The notes under the pieces: generated by a model
What the model was told of the DNA's origin: nothing
What the model saw: only the letters and a program-made list of their open reading frames with translations
Database searches by the model: none
DNA from: Thermothelomyces thermophilus ATCC 42464
Taxonomy: Eukaryota > Ascomycota > Sordariomycetes > Sordariales > Chaetomiaceae
Assembly: GCF_000226095.1 (NCBI RefSeq)
Contig: NC_016475.1
Coordinates: 3,472,001-3,536,000 of the forward strand
Length of the DNA: 64,000 nt
Direction: 5' to 3'
In this document: positions 35,397 to 45,178 of the stretch, piece after piece
Layout of the letters: every line of letters begins with the position of its first letter
How positions within the stretch are numbered: the first letter of the stretch is position 1
Made by a program: the position numbers and the translations under genes

Positions 35397-38301
35397 CTAA
35401 CTAATTAGTTTAGGACTACTACCTGTCTCCTAATAGGTGGGGCCAAAACCCCTGGACATACTAATATAGCCAGATACATCGCTACCAAATTTCCTATACA
35501 ATCGTATCTTTGCAAAAGGTACCATTAAGTTCAATTCAAGTTCAATTACCATTATAATAATAGCCTTAAATAGCTATAAATAGTTCAATTATAAACTAGG
35601 CTCTAAAAAGCTTAATAACGTAGTAAAATTCAATTCTACCTAGTTATAACTAGTCAAACAACTGGTTATATAACTTGCCTTTATCTCCCTCTCCCTCTAT
35701 ATTATACCCCCTATCCCTATTGCTCTTAATGTTCCTAATTATAGTAGTACCTTCTCTTTTAGCCTCCTAGTAATAGTTATTATCTTCTGTCCTTGGCGTT
35801 ACTATTATAGACTTATAGGTACATCGCTTCTTAAACTTCCTAATGTCCTTAATAATAGCTATATATAGAGACTCCTTTTTAACCTTAGATAGAGATAGTA
35901 ACTTGATATCCTCTTCCTATCTATCTTTACTATCTATAAAGTCAAATCTGTCATTATCGCTATTGTTAATTAACATTATAGATATACTGCTACTCTATAT
36001 CCTAGGACGTTTAGGGGATAGGAGTTTGACTTTTAATAATAGCTTCTTAGCTAACCAGGGGATTTAGACTTCTTTTCTATTTCTAAAGTCGAAAAATATT
36101 AGTAGCTAATATTCCTTTGGTAGAACCTAGAGAGGGTTATTATTATTAAGAGGAAGATAGTTATTCTTATTAATCTTTTCTAAGAATTTGATAAAGGTTA
36201 CTATATAAAGGTAATACCTATTAGTATTAGGAATCTTATTTTCTAGGTACCTTTTCTAGACTCTATATTCCTCTTTATACTCTTATTTAATCTATTTAAT
36301 AGTAATATAAGTAGCTTTTTAGCTAGTATCTTAAATTACCTTAGTACTCTTTTAAGCTTAGATCTCCTAAAACTATTAAATATACTAGATAATTATACTT
36401 ATTATAACTTCTCCTATTAGCTTAATAAGTTAGCCTTATATTTTCTTAATAGATAGTATAGCTAGATAGGCTCTTTTATCTTTAATAAAGTTATTAAGAT
36501 ATTTATATATTAGTTAACCTTTATTAACTATTAATATAATATCCTAAAAGTCTTCTTATATTAATAAACTAAAAAGCTTAAGAAATTATTCTTAAATATA
36601 GTTAATACCTTTTTTTATATATATCTATTGTTTATTATTAGGAATTATTATAGGATATCTAATACTTATATTAAATAATACTTTCTCCCTAATCTAGTCT
36701 ATTATAATATATTAGTTTAATAGAAAAAGACTAGTCTTTTCGAATCTTACTATGATATTTTGGTATTTAAAATTAGCTTCCTAGATTTCCTAGAATCTTA
36801 TAATAAAGTCTGCCTAGATAAAAATAAGATCGCTATTTTAAACTATCTACTAGAGATATTATTAATATATTTCTTTAAGATAGTAAAAGACTCCTATATT
36901 TATTAGCTAAATAAAGTATATTAAATAGGAAAGGAGGAAGATAATAATAATATTAAATAAGAGGTAATATTTATAAAGTTTAAGGTTATAATATCCTATA
37001 AAGTTATCTAGGATAAGTAGTTAATATGTATATTCTTCTAATAGTATAGATATATAGCCTAAAGCTTTAGAGGTAATATTATCTAGGTTAATAAAGTATA
37101 TACTAAGAATAAGACTATAATTATAATAATTATAATTAAACTATTCCTTAAAGCTTATACTATATTATTAGAACTTAGTATAGATAATAAAAGAGTATTT
37201 ATTAAAATATTATATCTAATCTATTATAATCTTAATATTATTAAATATTATTTCCAACTTATAGAATTATATCTCCTTATTAAGACCTTTAATATTCCAA
37301 TCTTTTAATAGCTACTATTTAAGAATATAGAATATTAACATAATATTACTAATAGTATTTCTAATATTTATTATACTTATTAACTTTTAATTATAAAGGT
37401 CTAGAATCTCTAGCTAATAAAATACTATAGTTAATATACTAAACTAATACTTAGAAAAGAGGAAGATATTAACCTTCTTCTCCTTATCTATTTTAACTAT
37501 TAAGATCTTAAACTACCTATTTAATATTATAAATATATATCTAGTCTTATCTATATTTTAATAGCTAGATATAATAATCTTAAAGCTTTTAATAATATCC
37601 TTAAGCTTATTAAAGAATATCTCTAGTTCTTCTACCTACTACTTAGCTAAAAGTCGGTTTACTTCGATTAGTTTAAAGAATATCGGCTAAAACTATAGAT
37701 AATCCTATTTCTAACGTGACTATTAGTACTTATTAATAAGAGGGTAGGGAGGATCGTAACGTACCTATAAACGGTTAGTAGTATCTTAGAGAAGATCTTT
37801 GGTAGCGAGAAAACTAGATTCGATAAGCTAGTATACGTATCCTTCAAGGGCAGAATCTTCGTCGTTTCGAAGCAACCAAGGTCTTCTAACTACGTTACTA
37901 CTAGTAGCTAGAAGTCTAGTATCCTTTAAGGACTTTAAGTGCCGGCTAACCTAGGTCTTTCTAGTCTTGAATAGCTAAGCCGCGTGCTAAATACTGGGTT
38001 GCTTTCTATAGGGTAAACGACTAGTTCGGTGGTAAGCTTGAGCGGCAAGGAGCCATTTGGCGGCCTGTATATTAGCCGGTTCCTAGATTTGGTTAGTTAG
38101 AGGCATCGTATATAGGAAAGTAGGTTAAACTAGGCTTGTAATAGTGGTTGTGTCTTCGAGTATAGGGAGTTAGCTAGTGAAATTGGATATGGATTTGGAC
38201 GTATACCTGTCCGGCTATATTGGTATGTCTAGGGGTTTTAGCCCTACCTATTAGGAGACAGGTAGTAGTCTTAAACTAATTAGTTAGCATTAACCACCGG
38301 G
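35383..38301 (-). mobile_element. Pogo/Fot1-like DNA transposon, copy 1, RIP-degraded
   Basis: A 2919-bp element between TA dinucleotides (35381-35382, 38302-38303), homologous over its full length to the copy at 45179-48096 but heavily mutated C-to-T and G-to-A. The transposase would be on the minus strand; only short stop-free pieces remain. The open stretch at 35843-36067 (+) is antisense to the transposase C-terminus. Confidence 0.9.
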
Positions 38302-38303
38302 TA

Positions 38304-38810
38304 GCTATAGTTAGAGCTAATAAAGTCTTTATTTATTATAAGGATATACTTTATTATACTTTTCTAGGTTATAAAGAGTCCTTTTTTATTATTAAAGGAT
38401 TATTTAATAGGGAGGTACTTCTATTATAGGTACTAGATTTTAGAGAATATCCTAGCTAAGTAAGAGGTTAAGATAGCTCAAGTCTAGGATACCTAAAAGG
38501 TATTAATTATAGCATTCTATTATATTATTATTACTTAGAGGGAGTAGATAAGCTCCTATAATTCTACTAAATTTAAGGGCCTTTATAACCTTAGATATAT
38601 TATAACTATATTATTAATTACTATCTTAAGACAGCTATTACTAGTTAGAAGGTAGTTAAAATATAATATACTAGCCTTATAATCACTATAGATAAGTATA
38701 TAATATTCTATTTAACTACCTTAGGAAGGAAAGAGGGGAAGGATATAGGAATTATATAGAAGAGTGCCTTTTATATAATATATATATATATATATAAACT
38801 AGGCCCTGAC
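38304..38810. other. AT-rich RIP-type DNA, not identified
   Basis: No element recognised. An (AT)n run lies at about 38775-38797. The sequence AAAGTCTTTAT at about 38322-38332 is an inverted match of ATAAAGACTT left of the pogo element at 35341, so the pogo copy may sit between inverted repeats of an older element. Confidence 0.4.
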
Positions 38811-38962
38811 TATATATCTAATAAATAGGTAACAAACAAGTAACAAACTCCTTATAAGCTAGTAAAGTATATATAAGTAAGGCTAGGTAGGTCTAATTTG
38901 CTACTAGGCAAAGCCTAAGATTGTTTATCCTAGGTAGAGCCTAGGCCTATAAGATTCTCTAC
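38811..38962. repeat. Fragment of the repeat at 8041-8300
   Basis: Shares the stretch around TTATCCTAGGTAGAGCC with 8265. It is abutted on the right by LINE copy E, so it was probably the flank or host of that insertion. Confidence 0.5.
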
Positions 38963-40770
38963 CTCTTTAGCCCTCTTATAGGCCTCTTAAACTTCTCTTA
39001 TCTATTACTAAGCCCTTCTATCCCTTATAATAGCCTTCCTTATTATGGCTAAGGCTATAATTACTTCTTTTAGGGCCTTTATAAGCTTGTTTAAGGCCTA
39101 TAGAAGCTCCTCTAGGTCTTAGAAGATAGGCCTAGCTAGAGATATAGCCTATTTTCTAAGTTAAGGAACTAGGTAGGCTACCTTGGCCTATATTACCTTC
39201 TTATCCAGCCTCTTCTAATCTTATCCTCTACTAGCTAGTACTAGTTTACTAGTCCCTTAGAGAGAGACCTATAAGGCATATAAGTAATAATCTACTCTTC
39301 CTTTATAATATTTCTATAAGTTACTTCTAGCCTAACTAAGGCCTAAAGTAAGTCTATTATAGAGGGCTAGCTATATTAGGCCTATTAAGAGGCCCTAATA
39401 AACTAGCTATATAATATAAGTAGGTTAAGGTCCTATAGATCTATAAAGCTAAGGAGGTCTCTAGCCTCTTAGTCTAGTCTACTAAAATAGTCCTAAGCTA
39501 GGTAGTAAAGGTTAAAGTTACGTATAAGAACTTAGGGATAGGTTAGCTAGGAGAGGGCTAGCAAGCCTTATAAGAAGGCCTACTCCCCCTTATTATTATA
39601 GATTAATTAGAGCTTAAACCCCTTCTCTCCTAGGGCTAGAAAGATTACTTAGTACTAGCTCTCCTCTACTATATAGTCTTATTAGCCAACTAGAAATTGT
39701 TTAGCTATTATAATAGCTGCCTAGCCCCTAGGCCTATAAACTAGGTACTAGTTTAAGGGCTATAGGTAGTATATTAACCCTATAAATAGTAGGATAGTAC
39801 TAACTCTCTAAAACAGCACTTAGCACCTCCTAAACCAAACCTCTATCTAGTTAGATAGGGAGGAGCACTAGCTTAAAGAGTCTAGGGCATCCGAGTGTTC
39901 GCGATTATAACAGACAAGTCCGGCAGTTCGGATGGCAATGATGACAGATACGAAGGTAGCGATAGTGATATTCCTCTAGACAGACATAAAAGAGTCTACT
40001 TATATAGAAAAAGACATCCTAACTTACAAAAGAAAGAAGAACTATATCTTATTACTTAGATCTAATAGAGCAAATAGGTATTAAAAACCACTTATTGTCT
40101 TTATTATACCTGTTATTCCCCCTAGTGCCCCTAGATAGGCGCCCCTTATCTATATCTAGCATATATAATAAAGCTCCTTAGAGCCTGAAAATAAAACTAT
40201 ACCCTGTGTCCCTCTAGTTATATCAAGAGCTCCTAGCCCTAGTCTAATAGGTTAATCTATAGCTTCTAGATAGCTAGTAGGTTATTTTTAGTTTCTTCTA
40301 ATAAAGACCTTAAGGGCCTATTTATTATCTTAGGTATTCTATTAAAGGATCTTAATTTATAATTAAGGTTATAAGGGTAGTAAGTAGCTAAAGGTATAAT
40401 AGTACAGTTTATAGCTATTACCCCTTTGGCTAGTTATAAAAGGGAAGGGGCCCTAGGCTATAGAAAGGAGATATAGGTCTATCGGGCATTGTAGAACACG
40501 CTGCTAGCTACTTACTAGGCTAGGGTAGGCCTTCTATAGGGTCGTCGTCTTCTAGTAGGTTACTAAAGTCGAAGGCTACCTTCTAGTATAGTTATTCTAG
40601 AGGCTAGAAGGTTTAAAGTCTATACTAGTAGGCCTCCCTAGCCCTCTCTTAGGCTTTAACCTTCTTTAGGCAGCCATTATACTATACTATATAGGGGCCC
40701 CTATAGGTTATATACTTATAAGGGACCTTATTATAGTAGGTAGGGCATTAGGCTTCCCTAGCCTTCCCCC
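38963..40770 (-). mobile_element. LINE copy E, internal fragment
   Basis: Minus-strand LINE sequence covering the endonuclease/ORF1 portion (homologous to about 5400-6790 of copy A) without a 3' tail. It is interrupted at about 39798-40235 by a less mutated insertion. RIP-mutated. Confidence 0.75.
39798..40235. repeat. ~440-bp insertion in LINE E, probable solo LTR
   Basis: LINE homology breaks near 39798 and resumes at 40236. The insert keeps many CpA, TpG and CpG sites, unlike its surroundings. It has a TATA-like AT segment and no coding capacity. AATAG occurs on both sides as a possible 5-bp duplication, with ends that could be RIP-altered TG...CA. Confidence 0.4.
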
Positions 40771-40861
40771 CTCTCCTAAGCCCATTAATATTATATAGAC
40801 TTATAATAATATTACATTAAGGTATACTAAAGTACTTCTTCCCCTAGCTATATAACCTAAT
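40771..40861. other. AT-rich spacer
   Basis: Short unassigned stretch between LINE E and the target duplication of LINE G. Confidence 0.4.
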
Positions 40862-40873
40862 ATATAAGAGGAA

Positions 40874-40980
40874 GAGGTTTTCATCCGGCCTATTAGGCAC
40901 GGTTTCCTTTGTATATAACTAGAGAGGCTCCGACATGCTTATTAGCATAGCAGCGTAGGATTAATAATAATAATAATAAT
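40874..40980 (+). mobile_element. LINE copy G, 107-bp 3'-terminal insertion
   Basis: Only the last ~85 bp of the LINE plus the (TAA)n tail, flanked by the 12-bp target duplication ATATAAGAGGAA (40862-40873, 40981-40992). It is the least RIP-mutated LINE sequence in the window, as expected for a copy too short for RIP to act on efficiently. Confidence 0.9.
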
Positions 40981-40992
40981 ATATAAGAGGAA

Positions 40993-41472
40993 TAAGTAGC
41001 CAATACTTTATTTATTTACCTTAAGACTAGGGCTTATAATCTAGTCTAGCCTCCTAGTTAATATATCTTTAAAATAGGAGATAGGCCTCTTATATAGCTT
41101 ATTAAAGAGCTTCTCAAAGTTATTACTCCTAGGGTAATTACTAATTTCTTCCTTTAGAATCTAAGTTCTAAGGAGGTACTAGAGAAAGAGCCCCAGAGTT
41201 TTAGGATCTTCTCTTAGAAGGAGTAAAGGTAACCTTATATTTAGTTAGTTTAGCCTTCTAATTAGAGAGAGAAGGACTAATCCTTCTCTTCTTCCTTAAT
41301 CTAGCTCCTTAATATTATCCCTATATATATTTAATGTTAAATGATTTATATAGAGTTATTCAAAACCTAAGATACTAATAATTAGAAAGGGTTTACTAAA
41401 TAAGATAATTACCTAATAATATCTAGTTATCTAATTAGGTATAAAAGATAATTTATTTATTATTTTTATAAA
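40993..41472 (-). pseudogene. Relict coding sequence split by LINE H, left part
   Basis: On the minus strand, 41150-41030 reads as NNFEKLFNKLYKRPISYF and onward with TAA/TAG as the interruptions, suggesting a degraded frame. Family not recognised. It continues after LINE H at 42052. Confidence 0.35.
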
Positions 41473-41483
41473 TAGTTAATATA

Positions 41484-42040
41484 TTATTGTTATTAGTCCT
41501 ATACAACTATACTAATAAGTATGCCAAAGCCTCTCTAGTTATATATAAAGGAAACTATACCTAATAGGCTAGATAAAAACCTCTATCCCGCCTTTAACGC
41601 CTAATCCAGAATACTAATACATTACAAAGAAAAGGAGAAGTGGCTAGGATAGCCCTATAGAGGCCTTACCTCCCGGTCTAGCCTCCTTATAAGGTAGTAT
41701 TCCAGAAGCCTCCCTAGGTCTATTAGCTACTATAGAACCTTCCTTACCAAACGACGGTTTTGGGCCCCTATACCCTGTAAAACGAGGTCTAGGTCCCGTT
41801 ACGACCGTATTTCCTAGGATTCCCACGTTCGGCTTCTTAGTAGGTTCGAGCACCAGATTATTAGGTGCTCTATCGTTTCCCTCCTCTAGCTATAGGCACA
41901 ATAGGGGGTACTAACCCCTGGGACTTAAACCCTAAATAAGAAGTTATAGAGGCTAATAGCCCCTATATAGGCCTGTACTAGTAGGGAGCTCCAGGCCTTT
42001 ATTAAGCCCTAATGCTTTTATAGGCCTTCCCTTGTAAAAA
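41484..42040 (-). mobile_element. LINE copy H, 5'-truncated
   Basis: The 557-bp 3' end of the LINE with its tail, flanked by an 11-bp duplication (TAGTTAATATA at 41473-41483; TGGTTAATATA at 42041-42051, differing by one RIP-type G/A). The 41644-41853 stop-free stretch lies within it and is not a gene. Confidence 0.88.
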
Positions 42041-42051
42041 TGGTTAATATA

Positions 42052-42776
42052 TGGTTTATAGTTATTAGTTATAAAAGAGAGGAAGGTTAAGTTAGAGGTA
42101 TTTATAATCCTCTTAATTCCTCTCTAATACCTTCTTTATCTAGTTATTCCTAGTTATATTTACTAGTTCTAAGGCTATTTAATAAAGTAGATATATTAGC
42201 CTCTATATAATTAGGTCATTCTTCATTAGAATCCCAAAGAATAGCCTTAACTTATTTATATCTGGTAGTAATGAAGAAGTATAACCTATTATATAATAGG
42301 TTATTCTAGCCTAGTTATAACTTCTTTATATAGAAATCTAATAGTTCTAGAGATCTAAATGTTAGGAATTAAAGGATAAGTATCCCCTATCTCTTCTCTA
42401 ACTTCTTTCTAGTTTTCTAAGCTTCTAACTAATTCTCGTTTAAATTTATCTTTCTCTATAGACCTAGATAGCTCATACTACTTCTTCCTATATTACTTTA
42501 CCTTTAAACTTGCTATAAGCTCTTATAAGCAAGTTTAACTATTATATTAACTAAGAGAGTTAAGCGCTAGAGATATAAATCCTCTATCTAGGAAGATATC
42601 AATATTAGCAAGGATACTAAGCCTATACGTCCTTTAATAACTAACTAACTAATAGATTTAACGACTATCTAATATAACCAGTTCCTTATACCTCTTAAAT
42701 TTGAATAGGTAGTAAGAATAGCTTACCTATAGTTAGAGTCTAAGAGTATAGGCCACTCTACTTAATTAAACATATT

Positions 42777-42780
<4 letters not shown>
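42052..42780. pseudogene. Relict sequence split by LINE H, right part
   Basis: AT-rich continuation of the DNA left of LINE H. On the minus strand a lysine/glutamate-rich reading around 42530-42380 is interrupted by TAA/TAG only. Not identified. Confidence 0.3.

Positions 42781-42811
<31 letters not shown>
42781..42811. repeat. (TA)n microsatellite
   Basis: About 15 uninterrupted TA dinucleotides. Confidence 0.9.
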
Positions 42812-42813
<2 letters not shown>

Positions 42814-42814
42814 T

Positions 42815-43160
42815 ACCTTTTCTTTAACATCCTATAGTTTAACAATATAGACCTTAATCTATAAGTTTTTAGACATAAATTAAAGGTTAACTATAGGGCT
42901 AAATAGAAATTAAGCCTATATATTCGAATAGCTATTTTTAGCCTTATAGCTATAGAGTATACTAAATAGTCTCTGGCAATCCTGTTCGGCATTTCTAGAT
43001 ATACTATCTATAGTATAATTAAACACTAGAAATCTTACTATGCTTTAGATTCCAATCCTCAAAGTGGCTATCCTAAGGTTTTTATACTTGCTAAGAAATG
43101 ATATATCCTTTCAATAGTCAAAACAGACCAATATATAGCAAGGAAAGCTATTATTAATAT
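42815..43160 (+). pseudogene. Tc1/mariner transposase N-terminal relic, different family from M1/M2
   Basis: The plus strand from about 42985 reads as an R-Y-T-I-Y-S-I-I-K type helix-turn-helix followed by a D-S-N-P-Q-S-G-Y-P-K type linker (~43050-43075), the pattern of Tc1-like bipartite DNA-binding domains. The sequence differs from the M1/M2 elements. LINE copy I interrupts it at about 43161. Confidence 0.55.
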
Positions 43161-44108
43161 TAATATTATTGTTATCAGTCCTATACTACTATACTAATAA
43201 GTATACTAGAGCCTCTCTAGTTATATATAAAGGAAACTATACCTAATAGGCTAGATAAAAACCTCTACCCCTCCTTTTAATACTACATCTAGAATACTAA
43301 TATACTATAAAGAAAAGGAGAAGTAGATAAAATAGCCTTATAAAGGCTAAGCTTACCTCTTAGTCTAACCTCCTTATAAGGTAATACTCTAGGAGCCTCC
43401 TTAGGTCTATTAGCTACTATAGAACTCTCCTTACTAAATGATAGTTATAGGCCCCTATACCCTATAAAACAAGGTCTTAGTCCCTTTATAATCAAATTTC
43501 CTAGGAGTTTTACGTTCGGCTTCTTAGTAAGTTCGGGTACTATATAACTAGGTGCTCTATAGTCTCTCTCTACTAGCTATAGGTATAATAGGGGATGCTA
43601 ACCCCTAGAACTTAAACCCTAAATAGGAAGTTATAGAGGCTAATAGCACCTGTATAGGCCTATACTAGTAGGGAGCTCTAGGCCTTTATTAAGCCCTAAT
43701 GCCTTTATAGGCCTTCCCTTATTAAAACTAGGTATAGGGGGTCCTTGTCTAATATATGCTATATCCTCTTACTAGCCTAGTCAGCCCTCTAGTAGTTACT
43801 CTAGCTAGCTGCTATAGCTAGTTCTATAGTCTGTAACCTCCTCTATAAGGCCTATAGAGGGGGTAGGCCCCCCTTATGGCTCTTTTAAACCTATTGCCGG
43901 ATTGTTATTCCTGCTATCTCTAAGGCTATATAGGCTTTGGCTCCTAGTTCCTCGCCCTAACCCTCCTTCTATTTAAAGCCCTATAGGCTAAGGCATTATA
44001 GATATACTTAGTATAGACCTTCTAAGCCTATAGGAGGCTAGGGCACTAGGTCTTTATAGTAAGCCTAGTTAAGATAAACTCCTAGGTTTCTAACTTCCTT
44101 GCTACTAT
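43161..44108 (-). mobile_element. LINE copy I, 3' fragment with internal deletion
   Basis: Minus-strand LINE 3' end with an (ATT)n-like tail at 43161-43175. Compared with copy A it lacks about 300 bp, with a junction near 43970. It is the repeat closest to the gene-bearing part of the window. Confidence 0.8.
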
Positions 44109-44497
44109 CTTATAATATATAAATATATCGTTAAAATTTAGTAATTAGACAGATAGATTTAGGCAAAAAGAGTATTTATCCATAGGAATATAAAAATATA
44201 TATAATGTAAAATATAACTATACCTTAAGTATAACTTTCTTATATATAATAGTTTGATAAGAAAGCTTAATTAGTATAGTTATTAAAGTCTTTAAACTAT
44301 TATATTAGTCAAGTTTAGAATTATATAGTGCTCTATCCCTCTTACACTATATCTTTAATGTCTTTACTAAGAACAAGTTAATAGGTTCTTAATTATTAGC
44401 TTAGCTTAGCTTCCTATGAACTCCTTATAATAAGCTCCGTAGGTTCGCCCTAGCTCGTCCTGCCCCTACGGACATCGATCACGGGACCGGCATAAGC
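44109..44497. other. AT-rich spacer ending at the compositional border
   Basis: AT-rich and unassigned up to about 44420, then composition changes abruptly to GC-richer DNA. No gene seen; the last ~80 bp are probably the 3' UTR of the thioesterase gene. Confidence 0.6.
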
Positions 44498-45025
44498 TTA
44501 AAGCTTGCTCTGCCGGTCTGAAACCAGGATTCGTTCAAGACCTTGTCTCATCTTAGGGTCCATGCCCTTGGGATTAGGCCTCGCGGTGTCACGATCAACA
44601 AACACCTGTACAAACTCCCCAACTGACTTGACAGCTTCTTTACCATGCTCGAATAGGGCGATCTCGTAAGTGACGCTCGAGTTTCCGATTCGGTTGACGC
44701 GCAACGCAAGCTCTGCACGTGAGGGGAAGGAGATGGACGAGAAGTAGTCGTTATGGGAGTGGACAACCATCCCATATTGCGGAGAAGATTGCGGATTAAG
44801 CCCGCAGTGTTCTATGAGATAGGTGTTGATGACCGAGTCGTACAGGAAGTTATAGATGGAATTATTCATGTGGTGGTACATGTCATTGTCGGTCCTGGTC
44901 TGATCAGCTTTGGTAAAAGTTCGGTGGTTGTGGGCACGGGAGGCCAAATACCATCGCGTTCGGTACTCAAGAATGTAGGGGTAATCGGCTCTGGTCCGGC
45001 GCTTGAGCTGGCTAAGGTTTGCCAT
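44498..45025 (-). CDS. Hotdog-fold acyl-CoA thioesterase (4HBT family)
   Basis: Predicted small thioesterase that hydrolyses acyl-CoA or related thioesters. Proposed model: complement(join(44498..44894, 44952..45025)), 156 residues. The unspliced frame is also open (175 codons), but 44895-44951 has GTATTT...CAG ends, is exactly 57 bp, and interrupts a conserved block. After splicing, residues 24-36 read R-W-T-D-N-D-M-Y-H-H-M-N-N, the active-site segment of 4HBT/FcbC-like enzymes with the catalytic Asp in the D-N-D part. The start is the ATG at 45023-45025. No targeting signal is obvious. Transcription diverges from the pseudouridine synthase gene; a pogo-like element begins 153 bp upstream of the start. 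The 3' end lies ~390 bp from LINE copy I, yet the gene shows no RIP. Substrate unknown. Confidence 0.85.
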   Translation of the reverse strand: MANLSQLKRRTRADYPYILEYRTRWYLASRAHNHRTFTKADQTRTDNDMYHHMNNSIYNFLYDSVINTYLIEHCGLNPQSSPQYGMVVHSHNDYFSSISFPSRAELALRVNRIGNSSVTYEIALFEHGKEAVKSVGEFVQVFVDRDTARPNPKGMDPKMRQGLERILVSDRQSKL

Positions 45026-45178
45026 GGCTGGTATCGATCAGGGGTGCTCGGGAAATAAAATGTCGTGGCTACTCAGAGGGGGGAATGGGACAGTACACTG
45101 GTCTCTAGTAGGCAAGGGTTGGGAGCACTTGATGAATTGTCCCTTGGCATTGAAATATCCGAATGCACCGAGTAACTA
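45026..45178. promoter_or_regulatory. Residual upstream region of the thioesterase gene
   Basis: The 153 bp between the thioesterase start codon and the TA target of the pogo element. Its natural continuation is 48099-48432 on the other side of the insertion. Small open stretches here are not supported as genes. Confidence 0.6.

Noticed and set aside
1-44420. A giant cargo-carrying element (Starship-like) or centromere
   Set aside because: No tyrosine-recombinase captain or intact cargo gene was seen. A centromere may look like this but cannot be told from ordinary RIP-mutated heterochromatin by sequence alone.
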